Assembly: GCA_027485575.1 (NCBI GenBank)
Contig: JAIXQU010000101.1
Location: 1-64,000 of the forward strand
DNA from: Cytophagaceae bacterium
GTDB taxonomy: Bacteria; Bacteroidota; Bacteroidia; Cytophagales; Flexibacteraceae
DNA: 64,000 bases
Direction: 5' to 3'
The notes below the pieces were generated by a model. It ran no database searches and was not told the DNA's origin. It saw only the letters and a program-made list of their open reading frames with translations. A program made the position numbers and the translations under genes. Each line of letters begins with the position of its first letter. Within the stretch, counting starts at the first letter, position 1. Positions 36,352-44,138 of this stretch are shown one piece after another.

Positions 36352-37421
36352 TCCTTCTTCAAAAATTTGTCCCTGAGGACCAGATTTTCTATATCAAAAG
36401 CAATTTCAAGAGATTCGCAATGAAACCTTATGTGGCTTAATCTGTTATGGGCAAATTTTTGCGCAAAATTCCCTTCAAATTCCAGGGTCAATGGCAAAAC
36501 AAAAAAATAAAACCTACCTGACTTTTCAGGTGTCCCCTGACTTGGTGGGGACGATTGAAATAACCAAAACCATGCGTTTTCCAACATCGTTTTCTCAGTT
36601 GAAAAAAGTGGATTCCTGAAAATTTCAATCATTTGGGATTTAATTTCTGGTTTAAAAAGTTCCAGTTCCGGTACTTCAAAACTACTCATCAATTTGGCCA
36701 GATGATAAATTATAATGGTACTATGGGGATAGTACGGCGATACTTTTTCAGGTTGAGATATGTGGTCTTTTCTTCCGAGCATCTGGGTCAAATAACGTAA
36801 TGAATTCACGAATTTCCGGTTTTTATTAAACTTATGTAAAAGATTAAAATAGAGGACGTTGGATATAACACAAGCATCGAATCCGAGTGGCATATCCTTG
36901 CAGAAAAAAGTGCACCAGGAATTTAGTTTTTTATAGATATCCGGGGTGTTTTTTATCCATTTTTTCATCCCATTGGCATAAGAATCAATGTGTTCCATGA
37001 GCCATGCAGATTCATTGAAGCTTATGTTTTGAAGTTGATAAATCATCACCGAGTCATCCACATCATCCGGTGGGCGGAAATAATCCCAACGGCCAAGAAG
37101 GTAGCCATTTGGGAAATGTCGGCCAGGATTGGTCTGCCAGAAATTATACCTGGGAAGTCCTTGCTTGTTTTGGAAAGGGGCCACTCCAAGGCATGCTTTT
37201 ACCCTGATTTCTTCCAGAATAATTTTCTCCTCCATCGTCAATAAGTGCTTAAGCCTGTCCAATGAGTGATAAAGCGTGGCAGTAAAATATGCCGAATAAT
37301 CTTCCCTTTTATAACCCAATGGATGTGAGCGTTCAGACGGAAACAGTCCTTTAAGTTTTGAAAATGACTGGTTCTGAATCATTTGCAGTTTGGTTAAAAG
37401 GAAAATGATATTTTCCCTCAT
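36348..37421 (-). CDS. Uncharacterised protein with DVDD motif (toroid-like candidate)
   Basis: A 357-residue soluble, aromatic-rich protein that I do not recognise. The most conserved-looking parts are YNFWQTNPGRHFPNGYLLG, then RPPDDVDDSVMIYQLQ (DVDD at 120-123), then FDACVISNVLYFNLL. PDDxDDT-like motifs followed by a later D-x-V-x-x-N-x-L occur in alpha/alpha-toroid proteins related to class II terpene cyclases, but QW motifs are not evident and the protein is short. It is 1 base from anmK (same strand), suggesting cotranscription. Function unknown. Confidence 0.6.
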   Translation of the reverse strand: MRENIIFLLTKLQMIQNQSFSKLKGLFPSERSHPLGYKREDYSAYFTATLYHSLDRLKHLLTMEEKIILEEIRVKACLGVAPFQNKQGLPRYNFWQTNPGRHFPNGYLLGRWDYFRPPDDVDDSVMIYQLQNISFNESAWLMEHIDSYANGMKKWIKNTPDIYKKLNSWCTFFCKDMPLGFDACVISNVLYFNLLHKFNKNRKFVNSLRYLTQMLGRKDHISQPEKVSPYYPHSTIIIYHLAKLMSSFEVPELELFKPEIKSQMIEIFRNPLFSTEKTMLENAWFWLFQSSPPSQGTPEKSGRFYFFVLPLTLEFEGNFAQKFAHNRLSHIRFHCESLEIAFDIENLVLRDKFLKKD

Positions 37422-37422
37422 C

Positions 37423-38523
37423 TTAAGACTTCAAGATTTGTGAAACTAAGCCTCCATTGTAAACCGCTCCAATGCATAAGTCAGAACTTGCCCCGGTTAC
37501 TTCACCAAAACAATTGATTTCTCCTAATAATCTTTTTAACCCCAGAAATGCAAAGCAGTAAGCCTCTTTGAAAGAAACCATCTGTGAATCCGGCACTTTT
37601 ATTGCCCAATTTCCAGAAAGCTCAGATTTTAATTTTTCTATCAAAAAGGAATTATAGGCTCCACCTCCGCTTATTAGAAGGCTTCCATTTTGCTTAACTG
37701 TTGAAATCGACTTTGCAATCTGTATGGCAATATGGATACCTGTGGTATGCAAGACATTCTCTGGCTGGCTGTTCCAATTTTCTAAAATTGGCTTCCAAAT
37801 CAATGCTACTTCCTCGTTTCCAAGGCTTTTGGGTTCTTTTTTCTGATAGAATTCTGCCTTATTTAATTCCTTTAATAATTCAGGGATTAAAGTCCCTTTT
37901 GCGGCCATTTTTCCGCCTTCGTCATAGGAAAACCCTTTCCAATTTGCAGCTTGATTCAGCAATTGGTTGCATGGAGAAATGTCGAAGCCTAAAAATGGAA
38001 TCTGTTTTGGAAATGAGACATTAGCGATTCCGCCTAAATTTAAACAGGCATCGAAATCTGAAAATAAGAACCGCTCAGCGCCAGGCACCAACGGCGCACC
38101 CTGGCCGCCATATCCAACATCTAAAGTCCGGAAATCAGAAACAACAGGAATGTCACATAGACCTGAAAGCAGGCCTCCATTTCCAATCTGGGTTGTATAA
38201 CCCGCTTTTGGATTGTGAAAAATGGTGTGGCCATGTGATGAAACAGCAATGGGTTGGTTACCAACATGTTCAATCATTGTTTTTACACAAGCAGCCGAAA
38301 ACCGGATGAATTTTGTGTCGGTTTCAACGAATTCTATTGCAGTGCTGTGGGGTAGATTTCGAAGGCTTTCTTCTAATTCAGGCGAAAAAGGAAATGTTTG
38401 GGCTTCCACAATTTTTCCTTGCCAAAAACCAGTTTCATTTTTTTGAAATTCGCAATACGCTACATCCAAACCATCGAGCGAGGAGCCAGACATGAGGCCA
38501 ATGATTTCCAGTTTTTGGTTCAT
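37423..38523 (-). CDS. anmK: Anhydro-N-acetylmuramic acid kinase
   Basis: Phosphorylates and cleaves 1,6-anhydro-MurNAc from recycled peptidoglycan to MurNAc-6-phosphate. The 366-residue protein has the family opening GLMSGSSLDGLDVAYCEF (GLMSGSSLDG at residues 9-18), with LNLGGIANVSF, GFDISPCNQLLNQ and LLISGGGAYNSFL further on. A minus-7-like box (TACCTTTG) ends 4 bases before its ATG, which would make the message nearly leaderless. The downstream gene of unknown function follows after 1 base. Confidence 0.97.
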   Translation of the reverse strand: MNQKLEIIGLMSGSSLDGLDVAYCEFQKNETGFWQGKIVEAQTFPFSPELEESLRNLPHSTAIEFVETDTKFIRFSAACVKTMIEHVGNQPIAVSSHGHTIFHNPKAGYTTQIGNGGLLSGLCDIPVVSDFRTLDVGYGGQGAPLVPGAERFLFSDFDACLNLGGIANVSFPKQIPFLGFDISPCNQLLNQAANWKGFSYDEGGKMAAKGTLIPELLKELNKAEFYQKKEPKSLGNEEVALIWKPILENWNSQPENVLHTTGIHIAIQIAKSISTVKQNGSLLISGGGAYNSFLIEKLKSELSGNWAIKVPDSQMVSFKEAYCFAFLGLKRLLGEINCFGEVTGASSDLCIGAVYNGGLVSQILKS

Positions 38524-38527
38524 GTTG

Positions 38528-38535
38528 CAAAGGTA
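38528..38535 (-). promoter_or_regulatory. Minus-7-like box immediately before anmK (TACCTTTG)
   Basis: TACCTTTG fits TAnnTTTG on the minus strand. At its usual spacing transcription would begin at or beside the anmK ATG. It may be chance, or a promoter giving a leaderless message. Confidence 0.35.
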
Positions 38536-38565
38536 GTGGGTTCTGATGAAAAGGAACCCAAAGCC

Positions 38566-38733
38566 TTAGTCCAAACCCACCATCACAAACCCACCCCAGT
38601 AATACGGATCCGGGTATTTGGCTTTCAGTTCTTTCCGGGCAGCGAAGAAGGCAGAATACTTTCGTTTTAGTATTTTCGCCAAAAACAACAAATTCCATTT
38701 TTTAAAAACAACAATTCTGTCAGTTATTATCTT
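38566..38733 (-). pseudogene. Remnant of a CHAT-domain protein, C-terminal end
   Basis: A 55-codon frame with no start codon and an upstream stop ends in AARKELKAKYPDPYYWGGF followed by VMVGLD. This is the typical last block of CHAT-domain (caspase-like peptidase) proteins, which in Bacteroidota are several hundred residues or more. Nothing of the catalytic His/Cys region is present. It lies 42 bases upstream of anmK and abuts a truncated sensor fragment in another frame, so it is deletion debris. Confidence 0.7.
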
Positions 38734-38992
38734 CTAACAAACACCTTATATAACTATTGCTGAGACTATTGCTATCATCTGGGTCGTGCTGATAAGTAAT
38801 ATAATTGTCTCCATCAAATCTTGACAAACCTCCTCTGGTAGCGATCCATAGAAAACCATCCCGATCAGTTAGTAAATCAATTACAAATGGGCTTGGAAGT
38901 TTAGCCGGGTCAAATTGGTGGAGAATCCGATTGTTTGATTGACCGAAACAATAATTTCCTAAAAATAAAAGAAGGGAAAATAAAACTTTCAC
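38720..38992 (-). pseudogene. N-terminal fragment of a reg_prop (two-component sensor) protein
   Basis: A 90-residue frame with a signal peptide (MKVLFSLLLFLGNYCFGQS) and the start of a propeller domain: LTDRDGFLWIATRGGLSRFDGD, then SLSNSYIRCLLEDNN and stop. These are reg_prop repeats found at the start of large (over 1000-residue) hybrid two-component sensors. The frame stops within the second repeat, exactly where the CHAT remnant begins, so it is truncated and probably not functional. Confidence 0.7.
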
Positions 38993-39190
38993 CCTAAATG
39001 ATTGGATATTTGAAATTCAAAAAAGGGCGAATCACTCTGGATTTCTTAAAAAAAGATCTACTATTCTCGTTTTTCAGGATTCTGAGTCAAATATAAACTC
39101 ATAAAAATTTCCGTTGATTTTATAGGATTACCTATGCTTTTGGACTTAGCCTTTACCAATAAAAAATCGCCGTATTCACGTAATACAAAT

Positions 39191-39235
39191 CGCAAAATTT
39201 TTATCGCAAAATTTTTATCACAAAACTTTTGTGAT
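39191..39235 (+). repeat. 14-bp direct repeats plus 19-bp palindrome upstream of ATPase gene
   Basis: CGCAAAATTTTTAT occurs twice in tandem (39191-39204, 39205-39218), then continues into a degenerate third copy that forms the perfect palindrome ATCACAAAA-C-TTTTGTGAT (39217-39235). The palindrome ends on the first base of a TAnnTTTG box. The layout suggests an operator. Confidence 0.6.
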
Positions 39236-39242
39236 ACTTTTG
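39235..39242 (+). promoter_or_regulatory. Candidate promoter box of ATPase gene (TACTTTTG)
   Basis: TACTTTTG fits TAnnTTTG, 15 bases before the ATG at 39258, directly after the palindrome. No minus-33 TTG was found; the repeats occupy that region. Confidence 0.5.
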
Positions 39243-39257
39243 GAGAAAATATAGGAC

Positions 39258-40373
39258 ATGGACGAGTACAATCCCTTCCCAATTAATGGATATATTGATT
39301 CTAATTTATTCTGTAACAGAAATTTAGAAACCAATAGAATTTCTGCAGACCTTAGAAATAACAGAAGTTGTACCATGTTTTCTCTTCGAAAAATGGGCAA
39401 AACAGCTTTAGTTTCACATATTTTTAAGCAAAATTCCGAACGAAATTCAATTTATTTAGACATTTTAGACACCCAAAATGTATCAGAATTAGCCGAAGTT
39501 CTTATAAAAGGCATACTTCCCGCAATAGAAAGTAAGCCACAAAAACTCCTTCGCTGGACTAAGGAAATTTTTTCACGGGTATCACCAATTATGGAATTTG
39601 ATCCCATTACCGGCCAACCTGGTTTGGGAATAAAGTTTGCTGGAGAGGATGCTGGAAAACGTTCATTGGAGGAGCTTTTTGCCTGGCTTTCAAAATGGGA
39701 TGGTGAGCTTTGGTTGGCCATAGATGAGTTTCAGCAAATAGTGCAATACCCAACCAAAGGGACAGAGGCGCAACTTCGGTCTTTTCTTCAATTTTGCCCT
39801 GCTCTAAAAATGATTTTTCTTGGTAGTCAGCAAGATATGCTGGTATCTATGTTTTCAGATTATGGGCGTCCCTTTTATCAAAGTAGTGATATGCTACAAT
39901 TATTGCCCATTCCCAAAGAGGAATATTTGCCTTTTATTGCCAGGCACATGGAAGCCGGAAAGCGAAATGTGGATATGTTAATCATTGACAACTGGTACGA
40001 CCGCCTTAAAGGCCACACTTTGTATATGCAACAGATGATGAACCACTTGTATGACGCAAAACCCAAAAAGTGGAAAAAATACGACTATGAAATGTTTTTT
40101 GCAAGCGTGGTTCAGCAACAGGAACACTATTTTATAACCTATCGAAACCTGCTTTCTGACATTCAATGGAAAGTACTGCAGGCAGTTGCGGCTGAGGGCT
40201 ACGTTGAAAAAGTGCAAAGCAAAGAATGGTTGATGAAACATAAACTTGGCACCAGCAGCACCATCGGGGCGGCCGTCAAAGTTTTAACTGAGCGGGAAAT
40301 GCTGGCAAAAGAAGCCAAAGGCTATCGTTTAATGAATCCCTTCTTTGAGTATTGGCTCAACTTTTTATACTGA
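39258..40373 (+). CDS. ATP-binding protein of the archaeal-ATPase (AAA, STAND-like) type
   Basis: A 371-residue protein with an N-terminal P-loop region FSLRKMGKTALVSHIFK (the first glycine of Walker A is replaced by Ser or Leu, GKT kept). Walker B is LWLAIDEFQQIVQYP and a sensor-1-like segment is LKMIFLGSQQDML. The C-terminus contains a winged-helix-like region (VLQAVAAEGYVEKVQSKEWLMKHKLGTSSTIGAAVKVLTEREML). This arrangement is that of the archaeal-type ATPases abundant in Bacteroidota genomes, often mobile or defence-associated. Role unknown. Confidence 0.8.
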   Translation: MDEYNPFPINGYIDSNLFCNRNLETNRISADLRNNRSCTMFSLRKMGKTALVSHIFKQNSERNSIYLDILDTQNVSELAEVLIKGILPAIESKPQKLLRWTKEIFSRVSPIMEFDPITGQPGLGIKFAGEDAGKRSLEELFAWLSKWDGELWLAIDEFQQIVQYPTKGTEAQLRSFLQFCPALKMIFLGSQQDMLVSMFSDYGRPFYQSSDMLQLLPIPKEEYLPFIARHMEAGKRNVDMLIIDNWYDRLKGHTLYMQQMMNHLYDAKPKKWKKYDYEMFFASVVQQQEHYFITYRNLLSDIQWKVLQAVAAEGYVEKVQSKEWLMKHKLGTSSTIGAAVKVLTEREMLAKEAKGYRLMNPFFEYWLNFLY

Positions 40374-40489
40374 AATTCAGGCTGTTAAATGCTGAATTGA
40401 TATTCGACACAGGTGAAATCCTGTTCAAAAGGAAAACTTTATAAACTTCAACATTTTCCTAAGTTTGCGAAATATAAAATCCTCACCCT

Positions 40490-41392
40490 TTGAACATATT
40501 CGGAATTCTTGGTGCTTTGTTAATTTGTGGTGTCTGGCTGGAATTTCTCCGACGGCTCGATGTTTTTGAGCCCGAAAAGTGGAAATACTCCATAATGGCA
40601 ACCTCCTTAGGCGCTTTGTTTACTGTATTTCTAATATTTGTGATTTCGCTCCCTGTCATCAGAGACATTCAGGCCAATGGGGATGAGGTTCATGATTTGT
40701 TGTTTTATATTTTTAGAGTTGGGTTGCTTGAAGAAATTGTAAAAATTATCCCCCTCTTCATCATGGTTTCTATTACCAAAGAAGTGGACGAACCTTATGA
40801 CGTTTTAAAGTTTGCCATGTGTAGTGCGCTCGGTTTTGCTACCCTGGAAAACATCATGTATTTCAACGAACATGGCAATGAGATAATAGACAAGCGTGCC
40901 TATATTTCTGTGGTGGGTCATCTATCATTTACCTGTTGTTTTGCCTATGGTTTTATCCGTAAGCAAATGTTTGGCAGGGGTTGGCAATGGTTGAATATTA
41001 TTTTATTTGGCTCATTATCAATTATTTTGCATGGCCTTTTTGATTTTTTCATTAGCACTTCCTATTTGTTTGTCCTCTTTATTATCCTGTCTTATTTTTT
41101 AGTGATTATGCTTCGGAATATGATAAACTCAGCATTGAATTTTTCTCCATTTTTTGACAAAGTGCATTCCCATAAAATTCAACTTGCCTTTAATTGGTTG
41201 CTGATAGGATTGATGGCAGTTTTTGGATTTGCGGTATTCTCTATTTTTCTGGAAAAAGGAGTAGATGGTGCGTATGATTTTTTTATTGGAAACATAATCT
41301 TGTCTGGTACGCTTATCTTTTTTCTGCCTGGCAGGCTTACCAAATTGGTGCTGGAGCGAAGAAACCGTGTTGACATCTTTACAAGAAAATAA
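40490..41392 (+). CDS. PrsW family intramembrane metalloprotease-like protein
   Basis: A 300-residue protein with about eight transmembrane helices. The three family motifs are LLEEIVK (Glu81, Glu82, Lys85), GFATLEN (Glu120, Asn121) with His144 in VVGHLSF, and HGLFDF (His181, Asp185). These match the PrsW/CAAX-protease-like fold, whose members cleave membrane-bound substrates such as anti-sigma factors. It starts at TTG; the reading M-NIFGILGALLI fits a first membrane helix. No anti-sigma gene is visible nearby. It stands alone between the ATPase and kdsA. Confidence 0.85.
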   Translation: MNIFGILGALLICGVWLEFLRRLDVFEPEKWKYSIMATSLGALFTVFLIFVISLPVIRDIQANGDEVHDLLFYIFRVGLLEEIVKIIPLFIMVSITKEVDEPYDVLKFAMCSALGFATLENIMYFNEHGNEIIDKRAYISVVGHLSFTCCFAYGFIRKQMFGRGWQWLNIILFGSLSIILHGLFDFFISTSYLFVLFIILSYFLVIMLRNMINSALNFSPFFDKVHSHKIQLAFNWLLIGLMAVFGFAVFSIFLEKGVDGAYDFFIGNIILSGTLIFFLPGRLTKLVLERRNRVDIFTRK

Positions 41393-41417
41393 GCCTTAAA
41401 TCCGCTTTCTTTGTGCC

Positions 41418-42194
41418 ATGAATTCTGAAAACGAAATCAAAAAACCATTTTTTATTCTAGGGCCCTGTGTCATTCAGTCCTGGGAATTGCTCGAAATCAT
41501 TGCCAAGGAGTTGAAACGGCTTCAGGAAAAATTTGGGATAACCATTTATTTTAAAGCATCTTACGACAAAGCCAACCGGACTTCGGTAGAAGGCTTCCGG
41601 GGCTTGGGAATGGAGAAAGGTTTGGAGATGCTCAGCCAGATTAAAACCGATTATGGCTTTCCTGTTTTGACCGATATCCACGAAAGTTATCAGGCTGAAA
41701 TAGCCGCTAAATATGTAGATGTGCTTCAAATTCCAGCTTTTCTTTGTCGCCAAACTGATTTATTGGTGGCTGCAGGGAAAACCGGAAAAATTATAAACAT
41801 AAAAAAGGCACAGTTTCTCTCAGGCCAGGACATGAAATATCCCGTTGATAAAGTTTTATCGACTGGAAATCAAAATGTTTGGCTGACAGAAAGAGGAACC
41901 ATGTTTGGGTATAACAACCTGGTGGTAGATTTTAGAAATCTGCCCGATATGGCCCAATTTGGATTTCCGGTTGTAATGGATTGCACACATTCCGTGCAAA
42001 GGCCAGGTGGCGGTGGCGGTAAAACTACTGGAAACCGGGAGTTTGTGCCTGCTATGGCTTTGGCTGCCAAAGCATTCGGAGCGAACGGTTATTTTCTTGA
42101 AGTTCATCCGGACCCTGATTCTGCCCCGAGCGATGGTCCCAATATGATGTATCTGAATGATTTGGAAGGTCTTTTGGTTAAGATTTTAGCATAA
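41418..42194 (+). CDS. kdsA: 3-deoxy-8-phosphooctulonate synthase (Kdo-8-P synthase)
   Basis: Condenses arabinose-5-phosphate with PEP to Kdo-8-phosphate for LPS inner core. Family blocks are present: ILGPCVIQS, YFKASYDKANRTS, GLEMLSQIKTDYGFPVLTDIHE, LQIPAFLCRQTDLL, TERGTMFGYNNLVVDFRNL and VMDCTHSVQRPGGGGGKTTG. The length, 258, is slightly short of the usual 280 but complete. It is followed after 4 bases by kdsD, which makes its substrate, so the two are an operon. Confidence 0.98.
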   Translation: MNSENEIKKPFFILGPCVIQSWELLEIIAKELKRLQEKFGITIYFKASYDKANRTSVEGFRGLGMEKGLEMLSQIKTDYGFPVLTDIHESYQAEIAAKYVDVLQIPAFLCRQTDLLVAAGKTGKIINIKKAQFLSGQDMKYPVDKVLSTGNQNVWLTERGTMFGYNNLVVDFRNLPDMAQFGFPVVMDCTHSVQRPGGGGGKTTGNREFVPAMALAAKAFGANGYFLEVHPDPDSAPSDGPNMMYLNDLEGLLVKILA

Positions 42195-42198
42195 AACT

Positions 42199-43152
42199 TT
42201 GAGCCAGCTTTTAAACATATTTGACACCCAGATTGCTGCCCTTCAGCGGACCAAATCCTTGATAGGTAGTCAATTGGAATCGGCGTTGGAGATTCTTAAA
42301 TCGTGCGATGGTAAAATCATATTGACCGGAATTGGAAAATCAGGAATCATCGCTCATAAAATTTCATCAACTTTAGCCAGTACGGGTAGCCCCTCCGTTT
42401 TTATCAATGCCAACGAGGCACTTCATGGGGATTTAGGAATAATTTCAGCCGGAGATGTAGTCATTATGCTTTCAAAAAGTGGGACTACAGCCGAGCTCAT
42501 AAAAATGCTACCCAAAATCAAATCGAAGGGAATAAAAACCATTGGTGTTTTTGGGAAAACAGATACCCGATTGGCAAGCAATCTCGATCTGGTGATAGAT
42601 GCTTCGGTGGAAGAGGAAGGAAGTCCATTTAATCTTGCACCTATGGCAAGCACTACAGTTTCACTTGTGATTGGCGATGCTTTATCGTCTGCATTAATGC
42701 AATCCAAAGGGTTGAATGAGAGCGATTTCGCTTCAAACCACCCCGCCGGGCAATTGGGTAGAAACCTTCTTCTGAAAGCCTCCGATATCATGCACGAAGG
42801 GGATAAAATGCCAGTTTGCAGACCTGAAAATTCTATAAAGGAAGCCATAGTAAATTTGACAAAAAAGAATTTGGGAGGGCTCTGTGTCGTTACAGAAAAT
42901 GGTGAATTTGCCGGCTTTGTGACTGACGGGGATATTCGTAAGTATTTATCTACCCAGGATGATTTGCTAACGCCAGTGTCAGAAATTATGACCAGACGGC
43001 CAATTAATGCAACCCCGGAAATGACACTTGCCCAATTACTTGACTTGATGGAAAGTCCAAAAAGGCAAATTTATGTAGCTCCGGTTTTAGACCCGGTTTC
43101 CGGAAAAGCGCTGGGAATTGTAAGGATGCACGATATTTTGAATGAGGGTTAG
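42199..43152 (+). CDS. kdsD: Arabinose-5-phosphate isomerase (SIS plus two CBS domains)
   Basis: Interconverts ribulose-5-phosphate and arabinose-5-phosphate, feeding kdsA. A SIS domain (ILTGIGKSGIIAHKISSTLASTGSPSVFINANEALHGDLG, MLSKSGTTAELIKML, NHPAGQLGRNLL) is followed by a CBS pair (about 195-317) ending RMHDILNEG. The start is TTG (42199), preceded by a 4-base gap from kdsA. 317 residues is normal. Its stop overlaps that of the convergent glycosyltransferase by 4 bases. Confidence 0.96.
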   Translation: MSQLLNIFDTQIAALQRTKSLIGSQLESALEILKSCDGKIILTGIGKSGIIAHKISSTLASTGSPSVFINANEALHGDLGIISAGDVVIMLSKSGTTAELIKMLPKIKSKGIKTIGVFGKTDTRLASNLDLVIDASVEEEGSPFNLAPMASTTVSLVIGDALSSALMQSKGLNESDFASNHPAGQLGRNLLLKASDIMHEGDKMPVCRPENSIKEAIVNLTKKNLGGLCVVTENGEFAGFVTDGDIRKYLSTQDDLLTPVSEIMTRRPINATPEMTLAQLLDLMESPKRQIYVAPVLDPVSGKALGIVRMHDILNEG

Positions 43153-44129
43153 AATTTAGGTAAAATTCTTGACAACCAAAGTTTAAAACCCGAACCAACA
43201 GGTTGCCCATTCCTGGATTTTAAACTCACCAGACTCCTGGCATATATTTCATTAAATGTTCTAAGCCATGATTTAACTGAAATTGGTTTGAGTTTAATAG
43301 TCAAAGAAATTGCTTCCAATAATGGCATTGTATAATTCAGATTTTCAATTTGAAGTCTAAACCAAATGATTTGTTCACCAAAAAGAGTTGGTGTTATTTT
43401 TCCCTTGTATCTTGTATTAAACCAAATGATAAAATCTGAGGCGGCCTCCAGTTTGGTAGCTATAAACGGCCCGGCCTGACTTGAAATATTAACTTCGCTC
43501 ATTCTCCAAAAAACCTTTGCTTCATCTACATAGGCAATTTTTTCCGGACTTGAAAATGCAATCCATGAGGCATCATCTGCGCACCAGGCAGAGGGAAAAT
43601 TTATAAAGCCACCCTCTCTTTCAAATACTTTTCTGGAAAAAATAAATTCCACAGCTGAATTTAAAAGCTTTCTTTCAAACCTTCTTTTCCCAAATTCAAA
43701 TCCATCAATATCCGAAAATTCTGTGTTATTGGAATCGGTTATTTCTGAGAATTGATTGATAACTGAAAAATTGAACTTAAAAACATTGGCATTTTTATTG
43801 TTTTCCAATGCTTTATAAAAAGAGGAAACACAATTTTCATCCAATTCATCATCATCAGAAAATAACCAAAGCCAGGGCTCTGAACTGAGATTTACACAAC
43901 GGTTCCAATGTCCGACAAGATTAGATTGGCCAAGGTTGTTTTCGAATTTCTTGTAAATCCACCCATTTTTTTTGACGAATGGTTCAGCAATTTCCAAAAG
44001 ATTATTTGGGCTTGCGTCATCTCCGATATAAACCTTAAATCTGTTATCCGATTGTTTTTCAATAGATTGTAAGGCCTTGAAAAGAAAATCCGGTTTGTAT
44101 GCAGGGATAATAATGGCAAGTTGTTGCAT
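43149..44129 (-). CDS. Glycosyltransferase, GT2-like (last gene of cluster)
   Basis: A 326-residue GT-A fold transferase. LAIIIPAYKPDFLFKALQSIEKQSDNRF is the opening and YIGDDASPNN the nucleotide-sugar strand; WLWLFSDDDELD contains the DxD metal motif. A helical tail ends in SRILPKF. It is the leftmost and last of six minus-strand envelope-sugar genes (five glycosyltransferases and one methyltransferase) and overlaps the stop of kdsD by 4 bases. Probably adds a sugar to LPS or a related glycan. Acceptor unknown. Confidence 0.85.
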   Translation of the reverse strand: MQQLAIIIPAYKPDFLFKALQSIEKQSDNRFKVYIGDDASPNNLLEIAEPFVKKNGWIYKKFENNLGQSNLVGHWNRCVNLSSEPWLWLFSDDDELDENCVSSFYKALENNKNANVFKFNFSVINQFSEITDSNNTEFSDIDGFEFGKRRFERKLLNSAVEFIFSRKVFEREGGFINFPSAWCADDASWIAFSSPEKIAYVDEAKVFWRMSEVNISSQAGPFIATKLEAASDFIIWFNTRYKGKITPTLFGEQIIWFRLQIENLNYTMPLLEAISLTIKLKPISVKSWLRTFNEIYARSLVSLKSRNGQPVGSGFKLWLSRILPKF

Positions 44130-44138
44130 ATCTGAAGC

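Noticed and set aside
38435-38698. An 87-residue minus-strand frame (MEFVVFGENTKTKVFC...)
   Set aside because: It is the out-of-frame reading of the CHAT remnant and of the anmK 5' end; the CHAT-like frame lies one base away and matches a known domain ending.
39061-39400. Two short minus-strand frames upstream of the ATPase gene
   Set aside because: They lie on the repeat/palindrome region and antisense to the ATPase start, with low-complexity composition.
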